From assembly GCA_021810985.1 (NCBI GenBank), contig JAJZQA010000141.1, positions 1 through 6,979 on the forward strand: a stretch of 6,979 nucleotides of DNA, written 5' to 3'. Shown in pieces: positions 1 through 6,307 of this stretch. This DNA comes from Deltaproteobacteria bacterium. GTDB lineage: Bacteria > Desulfobacterota > Desulfuromonadia > Geobacterales > Geobacteraceae. Made by a program: the position numbers and the translations under genes. The notes under the pieces were generated by a model. The model worked only from the letters and a program-made list of their open reading frames with translations. It had not been told where the DNA came from and did no database searches. Within the stretch, counting starts at the first letter, position 1; each line of letters opens with the position of its first letter.

Positions 1-133
1 CGTCAACCAGGCTGTCACCGTACGCGGGTGCAGCCACCCCTCGAACCGGAGCGGGCCGCTGCTCCGGGCTGTTGTCGCAGGAGGCAAGAAGGGCCAGGGA
101 CAGAAAAAGAGCGAGGAAAGTTGAAACCTTCAC
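1..133 (-). CDS. Lipoprotein N-terminus, possibly a family-5 (peptide) solute-binding protein; runs off the left edge
   Basis: I read this by hand on the minus strand from a GTG at 133; 44 codons are open to the edge with no stop. The product starts MKVSTFLALFLSLALLASC, a textbook type II signal peptide: Lys2, a hydrophobic core, and a lipobox L16-A17-S18-C19. The mature protein would be lipidated on Cys19 and begin C-D-N-S, followed by a Pro/Ala-rich linker and then AYGDSLVD. That last stretch resembles the start of the folded domain in some DppA/OppA-like substrate-binding proteins, but this is a weak family call from memory. The start is 23 bases downstream of the TPR gene stop, with AAAGGTG as a possible ribosome binding site about 10 bases ahead, so the two genes are probably cotranscribed. 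Asp at +2 would signal inner-membrane retention by the enterobacterial rule. That a lipoprotein gene starts here is fairly secure; its function is not. Confidence 0.72.
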   Translation of the reverse strand, partial: MKVSTFLALFLSLALLASCDNSPEQRPAPVRGVAAPAYGDSLVD

Positions 134-156
134 TTTTATTGCGCACCTTTGGCCTT

Positions 157-1854
157 TTAGAGCTGATTCAGTTTTTTGGCTACACCCTTATTGTCCGGAT
201 CGATTTTTAAGACTTTCTGGAAGAAGAGCTTGGCCCGGGGGTAGTTGCCCTTTGCCTCGTAGACATCCGCCAGGTGCTCAAGGATGGTGGGGTCGTTTTC
301 CGCCAGTTTTACGGCCTTCTCGAGGTTGGCGATTGCCTCATCGTAGCGCTTCAACTTGAAGTAGACCCAGCCGAGACTGTCCCGGATGAAACCGTCATCA
401 GGCCGCAGTTCGACCGCTTTTTGAAGATAGCCCAAGGCTTCGTCCAGGTTTGTGCCCATTTCCGCGTAGGTATAGCCGAGGTAGTTGAGGGCCTGGGCGT
501 CGTCCGGGTTGATGCTGAGGACCTTTTTCAGGCGGGAGATGGAAGCTCCCCGGTTTCCGATCTTGTCATAGAGGACCGCTATACGGAATTGGATGGCGGT
601 ATTGTCTTCAAACTGTTTTTCCACGGCGGTCAGGGTTTTCAGTCCTTCGGCCGGGCGATCAAGTGCTTCGTAAACTCCGGACAGGTACAGGTAGAGCTCC
701 GGTTTTTCCGGATCCTTGGCGATCGCGTCATTCAAGAGGGTTATCGCCTGCTCAGTCTTTCCCGTTTCCTTGTAGAGGAGCGCGATCTGACCCAGGGCAT
801 CGATGTAGCTTGCGGAGGAAGCGGGAATTTTGCCGAACTCTTCAATGGCTTTGTCGTATTCTTTCTTTTCCGCATAGCTGGTTGCCAGGTACAGCCGGAT
901 CGGGTCAGCTTCGGGATTCTTGGTGAGGATATCGTTGAATTCCTTGATCGCCTCGTCATATTTTTCCAGTTCCAGATAGATCAGCCCGATCTTGCGCCGC
1001 ACCTCAAGCCCTTCGATGCCTTCAAAGGACAGGGTTTTCAGGAGTGCCAGGGCGTCTTCCAAACGCTGCTGCTGTATATACAGCTGGACGAGGTGTTGCG
1101 CCACGTTCTGGTTCAAGGGGTTGAGGGATAGCACCTCCTGAAAGATTCCGGTTGCCTCGTCTAGGCTGCCCGAATTTTCCAAAGAGAGCCCGAGGTCAAT
1201 CAGGGCCTGTTCGAAATCCGGTTTCAATTCGATGGCTTTCCGGAAGTAATTGGTTGCCTCGCGGTGCAGCTTCATCCGTTCGTAAGCCTTGCCCAGGTAG
1301 TAGTAACCGAGGGGGGAGTCGGGTGATTTCTTCAAGAGGTTTTTCAGGACCTTGACCGCTTCCTCGTAGTCGTATACTTTGAGGTACGATACCGCCAGGT
1401 TGATGGCAGCATCTTCCTTGCCCGGGTCCAGTTCCCGCGCCTTGACAAAATGCGGGATCGCTTCCTGGTCCTTGCCCATGGCTGCCAGTATCATGCCGAG
1501 AAGCATCCTGGCGCGGCGAAAGTTCGGGTCGAAATGGAGCGCCGTTTCGCAGGCTTCAATGGCTTCCTGGGGGCTGTTGGTTTTCAGATACGCTTCCGCG
1601 ACCTTCGTGTGGAGGAAAGCTGATTTCGGGTCTTCCGCAAGGGCTTCCTGCAGTAGTATGAGGGCGCCTTCGGGGTCTCCTTCAAGGATGCGCATTCGCG
1701 AAAGCGAATAGACGTACATGCCGCGGGATTCCTTCTTGGTTTCAAGCATCCTGGGTGTCGGGGCGGCAGCAGGCCCTGTCTTCGCCGTTTGGCTGAGGGA
1801 GCAGGCAGGAAGGAGTAACAGCATGAGGGTGGCACTGGCGACGATAGTTTTCAT
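157..1854 (-). CDS. TPR-repeat lipoprotein (565 aa, about 15 tetratricopeptide repeats)
   Basis: The chosen start is the ATG at 1854 because it gives a compact lipoprotein signal peptide, MKTIVASATLMLLLLPAC, with lipobox L15-P16-A17-C18. A GTG at 1920 in the same frame would add 22 residues rich in Arg and has a passable AGGAA upstream, so it cannot be fully excluded. After a short Ala/Pro linker (about 20-45), roughly 15 consecutive 34-residue TPR units fill the protein to its C-terminus. The repeats show the usual G/A-x-x-Y, E-A and D-P positions, for example LGKAYERMKLHREA and LGWVYFKLKRYDEA. TPR solenoids bind proteins or peptides, and a lipidated one would sit in the periplasm on a membrane. 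Ser at +2 favours the outer membrane under the enterobacterial rule. The actual partner is unknown; export, assembly or cell-envelope scaffolding are all possible. It is the first gene of the minus-strand pair. Confidence is high for the fold and low for the role. Confidence 0.93.
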   Translation of the reverse strand: MKTIVASATLMLLLLPACSLSQTAKTGPAAAPTPRMLETKKESRGMYVYSLSRMRILEGDPEGALILLQEALAEDPKSAFLHTKVAEAYLKTNSPQEAIEACETALHFDPNFRRARMLLGMILAAMGKDQEAIPHFVKARELDPGKEDAAINLAVSYLKVYDYEEAVKVLKNLLKKSPDSPLGYYYLGKAYERMKLHREATNYFRKAIELKPDFEQALIDLGLSLENSGSLDEATGIFQEVLSLNPLNQNVAQHLVQLYIQQQRLEDALALLKTLSFEGIEGLEVRRKIGLIYLELEKYDEAIKEFNDILTKNPEADPIRLYLATSYAEKKEYDKAIEEFGKIPASSASYIDALGQIALLYKETGKTEQAITLLNDAIAKDPEKPELYLYLSGVYEALDRPAEGLKTLTAVEKQFEDNTAIQFRIAVLYDKIGNRGASISRLKKVLSINPDDAQALNYLGYTYAEMGTNLDEALGYLQKAVELRPDDGFIRDSLGWVYFKLKRYDEAIANLEKAVKLAENDPTILEHLADVYEAKGNYPRAKLFFQKVLKIDPDNKGVAKKLNQL

Positions 1855-2157
1855 TAAAGTTTTCCGGCGCAAATAATCAGAGGTTCGTGAGCGGTTCGCG
1901 GAGAGTTCTGCCCTGTCCACGTATGTTTCCTGGTTCGTTAAGGTTAATGCTTCACTACAGTATCGAAGGACTGCCAGACTGTTGTACAGTAGGTAGTGGT
2001 GCGCCGTGATCCATAACTGCTTGGTTATTGCTCCCTCTCGGTTCCAACGATTGTGTGACCCGGAATTTCGTCACCGGCAATGATGTGGGACGGAGACATG
2101 TCATGTGCCGAAAATAGGGTAAACTTAAAGACGTCACGGTCTCCGAATTTCTTTGGA

Positions 2158-2163
2158 ATTATA
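2158..2163 (-). promoter_or_regulatory. Candidate -10 element (perfect TATAAT) facing the TPR operon
   Basis: The minus strand reads TATAAT exactly, in an AT-rich stretch. The hexamer 17 bases upstream is CTGATT, a poor -35 match, and no extended -10 TG is present. If used, it would give the TPR gene a leader of about 300 bases. The call rests on one hexamer and is weak. Confidence 0.25.
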
Positions 2164-2173
2164 GAGAAAAAGC

Positions 2174-2179
2174 TATCAT
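2174..2179 (+). promoter_or_regulatory. Candidate -10 element (TATCAT) for the kinase/partner-switch operon
   Basis: TATCAT matches five of six consensus positions and lies 78 bases before the kinase start codon. The best upstream hexamer at normal spacing is TTTGGA (2152-2157, 16-base spacer), which matches only three of six. Transcription would begin near 2186, just at the AGGAG preceding the small ORF at 2199. The call is tentative. Confidence 0.25.
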
Positions 2180-2198
2180 AAATCAGTAGGAGCGTCAA

Positions 2199-2303
2199 AT
2201 GAATATCCCAGGAATTTCTCTGTTGATAGCCATTGGCGCTCTCCGGGATATATTTCATGGAATCCAGACACCTCGATGCTTTACTCAATCCTGCTGCATT
2301 TGA
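2199..2303 (+). CDS. Possible 34-aa upstream ORF overlapping the kinase start
   Basis: An ATG at 2199 follows TAGGAG (2187-2192) with six bases between, a better ribosome binding site than that of the kinase gene itself. The peptide begins MNIPGISLLIAIGALRDIF, with a short hydrophobic stretch, and ends at a TGA at 2301-2303. It overlaps the first 47 bases of the kinase gene in another frame, so ribosomes translating it would cross the kinase start codon at 2257. It could be a regulatory leader peptide, or a chance ORF with a chance AGGAG. I recognise no homologue. Confidence 0.25.
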   Translation: MNIPGISLLIAIGALRDIFHGIQTPRCFTQSCCI

Positions 2304-3825
2304 TGAAGCGACCACTTCGGTGTCTCTTATCCAGACCCATGTGTCGGTCCTTTTTCTGACGGATAGATTTGTCTATAAGATTAAAAAGCCGGTGGATTTC
2401 GGCTTTCTCAATTTCCTTACCCTGGATCGGCGGCGCTTTTACTGCGAAGAGGAGGTGCGCCTCAACCGCCGGCTGTGCCCCGGTATGTATCTTTGCGTGG
2501 TGGAGGTCCGGGAATCTCCCGCCGGGGTCTGTCTGTTCGGGGAGGGCGCCGTGGTCGACTATGCGGTCAAGATGAAGAGACTACCTGCCGAGCGGATGCT
2601 TGACCAATTGCTGGAGCAGGACGCGGTAGGCGGAGATGACATTCGCGGGATCGCCCGGATCATCGCTGATTTCCATCTTGGTGCCGAGCGGAGTAAGGAA
2701 ATCGACTCCTATGGCAGCCTTGAGGTGATCCGCCGGAACTGGTCGGAAAACTTTCTCCAGATGGAACCGTTTCTCTCCCGGACCTTGTCGCGAAGCGATT
2801 TCCATGCCATCCGCGCATGGGTTGAGCGCTTTATCGCCGGCCATAAGGAGCTTTTTGCCGAGCGGATTGCCGATGGCTTTATCCGGGATTGCGATGGGGA
2901 TATCCATAGTGAAAATATCTGTCTGGCCGACCGGATATATATTTTCGACTGTATCGAGTTCAATGCCCGTTTTCGATTTTCCGATACCGCGGCCGATCTG
3001 GCCTTTCTGCTGATGGACCTGGAGTACCGCGGCCGGCGGGACCTTGCGGAAGTCCTCCTCCAGGAGTATTGTGCAGTGACCGGTGACCGCGGCATGGTGG
3101 AGATACTCGATTTTTATCGGGTCTACCGGGCTTTTGTCCGGGGCAAGGTGGAAAGTTTCCGGCTTGACGATCCACAAATCGACGAAAGGGAGAAGGAGTT
3201 CGCGCGGCAGTGCGCCCGGCGGCATTTCCGTCTGGCCCGAGGCTACATCAGCCGCCGCGGCCTCTCCCCGGTCCTGGTCGCATTCAGTGGGCTGATGGGC
3301 GCGGGGAAGAGCACCCTGGCTCGCGAGCTTTCCTTCGAGCTCGGGCTTGAATTGCTCAGCTCGGACATGCTGCGCAAGGAACTGGCGGGCTTGTCGAAGA
3401 CAGCTCACTGCCATGACGGGTACAATCAGGGCATCTATTCACTGGAATTCACCCGGGATACCTATCGGGAAATGTTCCGCGGGGCCGAAAAATCACTGGC
3501 GGCCGGGCGCAGCGTCATTATGGATGCTTCCTTTTCTCGAAGTGTCGACCGCTCCGCGGCCGCGGCCCTGGCCCGGCGGATGGGGATACGCTTTTGTCTC
3601 TTCCATGCAGAGTGTCCCGAAGAGGTCAGCCGGGAGCGGCTTGAGTTGCGGGAGGCTGAGGGGCGTGAAGTTTCCAATGGACGCTGGGAACTTTTTTCCC
3701 GGCAAAAGAACGATTTTGAACCTCTCGACCCGCGGCAGGAAAGCTGGGAAGAGATTGATACATCACTGCCGGTGGAAGAGAGTCTCGGACGGGTCTTGCC
3801 GATCGTGGAGGGTCGTGAAACATGA
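2257..3825 (+). CDS. Fusion kinase: APH-like domain plus P-loop NTP-binding kinase domain (522 aa)
   Basis: The ATG at 2257 follows GGGA (2245-2248) with an 8-base gap. An in-frame TTG at 2233 has no better site. The N-terminal part (about 1-330) is an aminoglycoside-phosphotransferase-like kinase domain. It has VYKIKKPVDFGF (39-50) carrying the presumed ATP-binding Lys, DGDIHSEN (213-220) as the Brenner catalytic loop with Asp215 and Asn220, and IFDCIEF (229-235) with the metal-binding Asp231. The C-terminal part (about 337-522) is a P-loop kinase-like domain with Walker A GLMGAGKST (345-353), SSDMLRKEL (368-376) and VIMDASF (420-426) with Asp423. This architecture matches proteins annotated as bifunctional aminoglycoside phosphotransferase/ATP-binding protein, whose substrate is generally unknown; antibiotic resistance should not be inferred. 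Residue 213 is Asp where His is usual. The gene overlaps the phosphatase gene by four bases (ATGA). The cytosolic protein could feed the partner switch, but this is inference. Confidence 0.9.
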   Translation: MESRHLDALLNPAAFDEATTSVSLIQTHVSVLFLTDRFVYKIKKPVDFGFLNFLTLDRRRFYCEEEVRLNRRLCPGMYLCVVEVRESPAGVCLFGEGAVVDYAVKMKRLPAERMLDQLLEQDAVGGDDIRGIARIIADFHLGAERSKEIDSYGSLEVIRRNWSENFLQMEPFLSRTLSRSDFHAIRAWVERFIAGHKELFAERIADGFIRDCDGDIHSENICLADRIYIFDCIEFNARFRFSDTAADLAFLLMDLEYRGRRDLAEVLLQEYCAVTGDRGMVEILDFYRVYRAFVRGKVESFRLDDPQIDEREKEFARQCARRHFRLARGYISRRGLSPVLVAFSGLMGAGKSTLARELSFELGLELLSSDMLRKELAGLSKTAHCHDGYNQGIYSLEFTRDTYREMFRGAEKSLAAGRSVIMDASFSRSVDRSAAAALARRMGIRFCLFHAECPEEVSRERLELREAEGREVSNGRWELFSRQKNDFEPLDPRQESWEEIDTSLPVEESLGRVLPIVEGRET

Positions 3826-4622
3826 CGAAGAAAGGAAACCGCGTTGTCGGAAGGCCGGACAGTAGGTACCCGGATATACCGGCCCTCGATGCATACTCGC
3901 GAGAGATGGCCACGGCAAGCAAGATCCAGCAGTCGCTTCTGCCGGATGTTCCCCCTGCGATGCGTGGGGTGCGCATGGCCTGCCGTTCCATCCCCGCTCA
4001 CGTTGTGGGTGGAGATTACTATGATTTTTTTCGCTGGGACGATTCGAGTCTCGATCTGGTGATTGCCGATGTATCAGGGCACAACCTAGGTTCGGCCCTG
4101 ATTATGGTGGAGACGCGCAGTGTCCTCCGGGCCCATGCCTTCCGTTCCGGCAATGCCGGGGATGCTCTCGCGGTTCTCAATGAGCTGCTGTATGATGATC
4201 TGAGCCGGACGGAACTTTTTATCAGCATGTTTTATGCGAAGTTCAGCTCCGAAACACGGTTGCTGACCTATGCCAATGGCGGTCACAATCCTCCGCTGTT
4301 GCTGCGCTGCGGACAGCCGGGCTATGTTGAGCTGGATGCTGACGGTATGGTGCTTGGCGTTCTCAAGGGTGTTGAGTTCGAGGAGAAAAACCTGCTTCTC
4401 CGGGAGGGTGACGTCCTGACCTTTTACACCGACGGTATCACGGAATCCCCGAACGATTCCGGAGAGCTGTTCGGTAGCGAAAGATTGTATCAGGCGCTCT
4501 ATGCCTACCGGGGCGCACCGCCGGAGGAGATTATCGAGGGAGTGCTCAAACGGGTACACGAATTCAGCGGGCAAAAGACCCTGCGAGACGACGTTTCTCT
4601 GGTGGTGTTGAAAATAGATTGA
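3822..4622 (+). CDS. PP2C-type serine phosphatase of the SpoIIE/RsbU family (266 aa, no sensor domain)
   Basis: It should dephosphorylate the STAS protein encoded next, as RsbU and SpoIIE do for RsbV and SpoIIAA. The start ATG (3822) overlaps the kinase stop as ATGA, with GGAGGG (3807-3812) nine bases upstream. Motifs in order are the linker/switch helix EMATASKIQQSLLP (28-41), GGDYYDFF (63-70) with metal ligand Asp65, IADVSGHNLGSAL (81-93) with Asp83, ANGGHNPP (151-158), YTDGITE (202-208) with Asp204, and DDVSLVVLKI (256-265). All expected Mn2+-binding acidic residues are present, so the enzyme looks active. Only about 28 residues precede the switch helix. There is no receiver, PAS, GAF, HAMP or membrane segment, so activation must come from a separate protein or from expression level. 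The four-base coupling with the kinase gene suggests matched production. Seven bases separate its stop from the GTG of the next ORF. Confidence 0.95.
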   Translation: MTKKGNRVVGRPDSRYPDIPALDAYSREMATASKIQQSLLPDVPPAMRGVRMACRSIPAHVVGGDYYDFFRWDDSSLDLVIADVSGHNLGSALIMVETRSVLRAHAFRSGNAGDALAVLNELLYDDLSRTELFISMFYAKFSSETRLLTYANGGHNPPLLLRCGQPGYVELDADGMVLGVLKGVEFEEKNLLLREGDVLTFYTDGITESPNDSGELFGSERLYQALYAYRGAPPEEIIEGVLKRVHEFSGQKTLRDDVSLVVLKID

Positions 4623-4624
4623 TG

Positions 4625-4630
4625 AAGGGG
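4625..4630 (+). promoter_or_regulatory. Ribosome binding site that fixes the STAS gene start
   Basis: AAGGGG lies eight bases before the ATG at 4639. The in-frame GTG at 4630 overlaps this site and would leave no room for a ribosome binding site, so the ATG is the better start. Confidence 0.7.
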
Positions 4631-4638
4631 TGACTTTC

Positions 4639-4986
4639 ATGAAAATTGAGGTGACGGCAGGCGACGGTGTGAGCATTCTCCGCTACAAGAGCGAGCGGCT
4701 TGACGCCCATAATTCCGAGGTCCTGAAATTAAAGATCAAGGAACTCTTCGAAGGTGGCGCAAAAAATGTGCTCGTGGATCTGGCCGAGGTGCGGTTCATC
4801 GACAGTTCGGGCCTTGGCGCCCTGGTTTCGGGCTTCAAAAACGCTGTTGCCTATAAGGGCGCCCTGGCTTTGTCCGGCTTCCAGGATCAGGTTCGCTCCA
4901 TGTTCGAACTGACCCGGCTGAACCGGGTCTTCGATATCTATGTTTCCGAGGAAGAGGCGCTGGCAGCCCTGACAGGAAAAAAATAA
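4639..4986 (+). CDS. STAS-domain anti-sigma-factor antagonist (RsbV/SpoIIAA-like, 115 aa)
   Basis: It is a single STAS domain of normal length for the family. The core motif is VRFIDSSGLGALVSGFK (51-67). By alignment with SpoIIAA Ser58 and RsbV Ser56, the phosphoacceptor should be Ser56, the first Ser of DSSG. The strand-turn segment SERLDAHNSEVLK (18-30) is also typical. In the known circuit the unphosphorylated form binds and blocks the HATPase kinase, and phosphorylation by that kinase releases it. The PP2C phosphatase upstream and the HATPase downstream are exactly the two partners expected. The start is the ATG at 4639, chosen on ribosome-binding-site spacing; a GTG at 4630 would add only three residues. 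Thirty-eight featureless bases separate it from the next gene. The protein is cytosolic. The family call is secure; the client of the switch is not encoded here. Confidence 0.95.
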   Translation: MKIEVTAGDGVSILRYKSERLDAHNSEVLKLKIKELFEGGAKNVLVDLAEVRFIDSSGLGALVSGFKNAVAYKGALALSGFQDQVRSMFELTRLNRVFDIYVSEEEALAALTGKK

Positions 4987-5024
4987 TTGGAGCCAGTATT
5001 TGCCGTGCAGCTATAGAGGGAGAC

Positions 5025-5450
5025 ATGGGAAAGAAAGTGCTGAAATTGGACTTGAAGGTTCCCAACCAGACCCGCTACCTGGAGCTGGTTGGCCGGATTG
5101 GAGAAGATCTGGCCCGGGAGCTGAAAAAGAAGGGCGAGGAAGCTGAAACCCTTGCCCAGCATCTGAACGTGGTGCTGACGGAAGCAATGGCCAATGCCAT
5201 TCGCCATGCCCACGAGGATGACCCGGACAAAACCGTCCAAATCTCCATTTCTCTCTCCGATGAAGAACTGCTGATCCGGGTCTATGACCACGGTCCGGGA
5301 TTCGATTTCGACGCAGCCTGTGCCCAGGATCCGGAACAGCTGGAAGAGCACGGCCGGGGGATTTACATTATCAGATGTCTCATGGATACGGTCGTCTATC
5401 GGCAGACCCAGGACTATAACGTCCTGGAAATGTGGAAAAAACTGCGTTAG
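5025..5450 (+). CDS. HATPase-domain serine kinase/anti-sigma factor (RsbW/SpoIIAB-like, 141 aa)
   Basis: It is a GHKL-fold ATP-binding protein of the anti-sigma-factor kinase type and is expected to phosphorylate the STAS protein upstream. The N box is LTEAMANAIRHA (51-62) with Glu53, the presumed catalytic base, and Asn57 for Mg2+. The G1 box is VYDHGPGFD (86-94) with Asp88. The G2 region EEHGRGIYIIRCLMD (107-121) is the glycine-rich lid and is very typical of this family. Length and box order are complete. The start ATG follows a purine-rich GAGGGAG. In the classical circuit such a protein sequesters a sigma factor; in many proteobacteria the client is something else, such as a cyclase, a response regulator or a secretion regulator, and none can be deduced here. 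It is the last gene of the operon. Its TAG stop is 13 bases from the stop of the opposing lgt gene. Confidence 0.94.
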   Translation: MGKKVLKLDLKVPNQTRYLELVGRIGEDLARELKKKGEEAETLAQHLNVVLTEAMANAIRHAHEDDPDKTVQISISLSDEELLIRVYDHGPGFDFDAACAQDPEQLEEHGRGIYIIRCLMDTVVYRQTQDYNVLEMWKKLR

Positions 5451-5463
5451 GAGCAGGGGCGAT

Positions 5464-6282
5464 TCATTGATTGCCCTTCTTGCGTGTCTTCGCTGCCGGG
5501 CCGGACTTCGAAGCTCTTTTGTAGGAGACCACGATCATCGCCGTGCCGATCAGAAAGAGCGGAAGGCTCAGCAGTTGACCCATGGTGAAGGCGCCGAAGA
5601 GAAAGCCGAGCTGCTGATCCGGTTCGCGGAAGAGTTCCACAAAGGGCCGGAACAGGCCGTATAACGCGAGAAACACCCAGAGCACCACCCCCGGGGGAGC
5701 GTTGGAACGGCGCACCAGCCAGAGGATGAGGAAAAGCACCGGTCCTTCGAGGATTGCCTCGTAGAGCTGGGATGGATGGCGCGGCAGGGGGCCGCCGGCG
5801 GGGAAAACCACCCCCCAGGGAACGTCGGTAACCCGTCCGTACAATTCGCCGTTGATGAAGTTGCCGAGACGCCCGAGGCCGAGGCCGATCGGGGCGGCCG
5901 GTGTGATCAGGTCGGCAATCTGGAGCATGCCGATTTTATGTTTCCGGGAAAAATACAGGGCCGCCAGCACGGTCCCGATCAGTCCGCCATGGAACGACAT
6001 GCCCCCTTCCCAGACGGCAAATACCTTGAAAGGGTTGGCAAGATAGTACGAAACATTGTAAAAGAGAGCGTAGCCGAAACGGGCGCCGACAATCAGGCCG
6101 ACGGCCAGGGCGAAAACCAGGTCGGCGATGTTGTCTTTGGACAGAGGCAGCTGTTTGCGCTTTGCCCCTGAAAGTGCGGTCAGATACACGGCCAGGAAAC
6201 CGAGGATGTACATGAGTCCGTACCAGCGGACCTCCAGGGTGCCTATTTTAAAGAGGTAGGGTCTGATTTCAGGAAATTGCAT
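5464..6282 (-). CDS. lgt: Phosphatidylglycerol--prolipoprotein diacylglyceryl transferase
   Basis: Lgt is the first enzyme of lipoprotein maturation. It moves diacylglyceryl from phosphatidylglycerol to the lipobox cysteine of prolipoproteins at the cytoplasmic membrane. The 272-residue protein has the family's usual length and about seven hydrophobic segments. Diagnostic motifs are VRWYGLMYILGF (18-29), GGMSFHGGLIG (93-103) with the conserved His98, the signature GRLGNFINGELYG (137-149), PRHPSQLYEA (167-176) and LFREPDQQLG (217-226). The tail is short and Lys/Arg-rich, as expected on the cytosolic side. The start ATG at 6282 has AAGGGG six bases upstream on its strand. The gene is divergent from ettA and convergent with the partner-switch operon. 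A promoter candidate lies at 6342-6370. The two lipoproteins at the left end are plausible substrates, but Lgt serves the whole cell. Confidence 0.97.
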   Translation of the reverse strand: MQFPEIRPYLFKIGTLEVRWYGLMYILGFLAVYLTALSGAKRKQLPLSKDNIADLVFALAVGLIVGARFGYALFYNVSYYLANPFKVFAVWEGGMSFHGGLIGTVLAALYFSRKHKIGMLQIADLITPAAPIGLGLGRLGNFINGELYGRVTDVPWGVVFPAGGPLPRHPSQLYEAILEGPVLFLILWLVRRSNAPPGVVLWVFLALYGLFRPFVELFREPDQQLGFLFGAFTMGQLLSLPLFLIGTAMIVVSYKRASKSGPAAKTRKKGNQ

Positions 6283-6307
6283 GGGGTGCCCCTTCGGGAT
6301 CTTGTCT

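Larger units (their letters stand above)
1855..2256. other. Divergent intergenic region between the TPR lipoprotein and the kinase-phosphatase operon
   Basis: These 402 bases separate two genes transcribed away from each other, so promoters for both should lie here. The right half (about 2105-2200) is clearly AT-richer than the flanking genes. It holds TATAAT on the minus strand (2163 to 2158) and TATCAT on the plus strand (2174-2179), both without a good -35 partner. Three short inverted repeats occur: ACTGT/ACAGT around TGT (1978-1990), GTGAC/GTCAC with a 10-base spacer (2055-2074), and ACATG/CATGT around T (2096-2106). GGTTCG occurs three times (1882, 1893, 1932). A small ORF starts at 2199. 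No tRNA, riboswitch or mobile element is recognisable. Minus-strand open frames here lack a credible start. Confidence 0.6.

Noticed and set aside
274..1131. Long plus-strand open frame of 285 codons
   Set aside because: It lies wholly antisense to the TPR gene, has no ribosome binding site, and its translation shows no family features; it mirrors the repetitive codon pattern of the real gene.
2025..2315. Minus-strand open frame of 96 codons across the divergent region
   Set aside because: Its middle looks somewhat protein-like, but the start lies inside the kinase gene, no start codon has a ribosome binding site, and it ends without a following gene. I recognise no family.
2581..3414. Minus-strand open frame of 277 codons inside the fusion kinase gene
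   Set aside because: The opposite strand encodes clear kinase motifs throughout; this is a shadow frame of GC-rich coding DNA.
2257..3825. Aminoglycoside resistance gene
   Set aside because: The APH-like fold is shared by many kinases. This fusion architecture and chromosomal context do not point to antibiotic modification.
5455..5478. Possible bidirectional terminator between the HATPase gene and lgt
   Set aside because: The stem is six pairs including one G-T, the loop is 12 bases and there is no T-run on either side.
6283..6292. GGGG/CCCC mini-palindrome next to the lgt start codon as an attenuating hairpin
   Set aside because: The stem would be only three pairs with a four-base loop, too weak to block translation.
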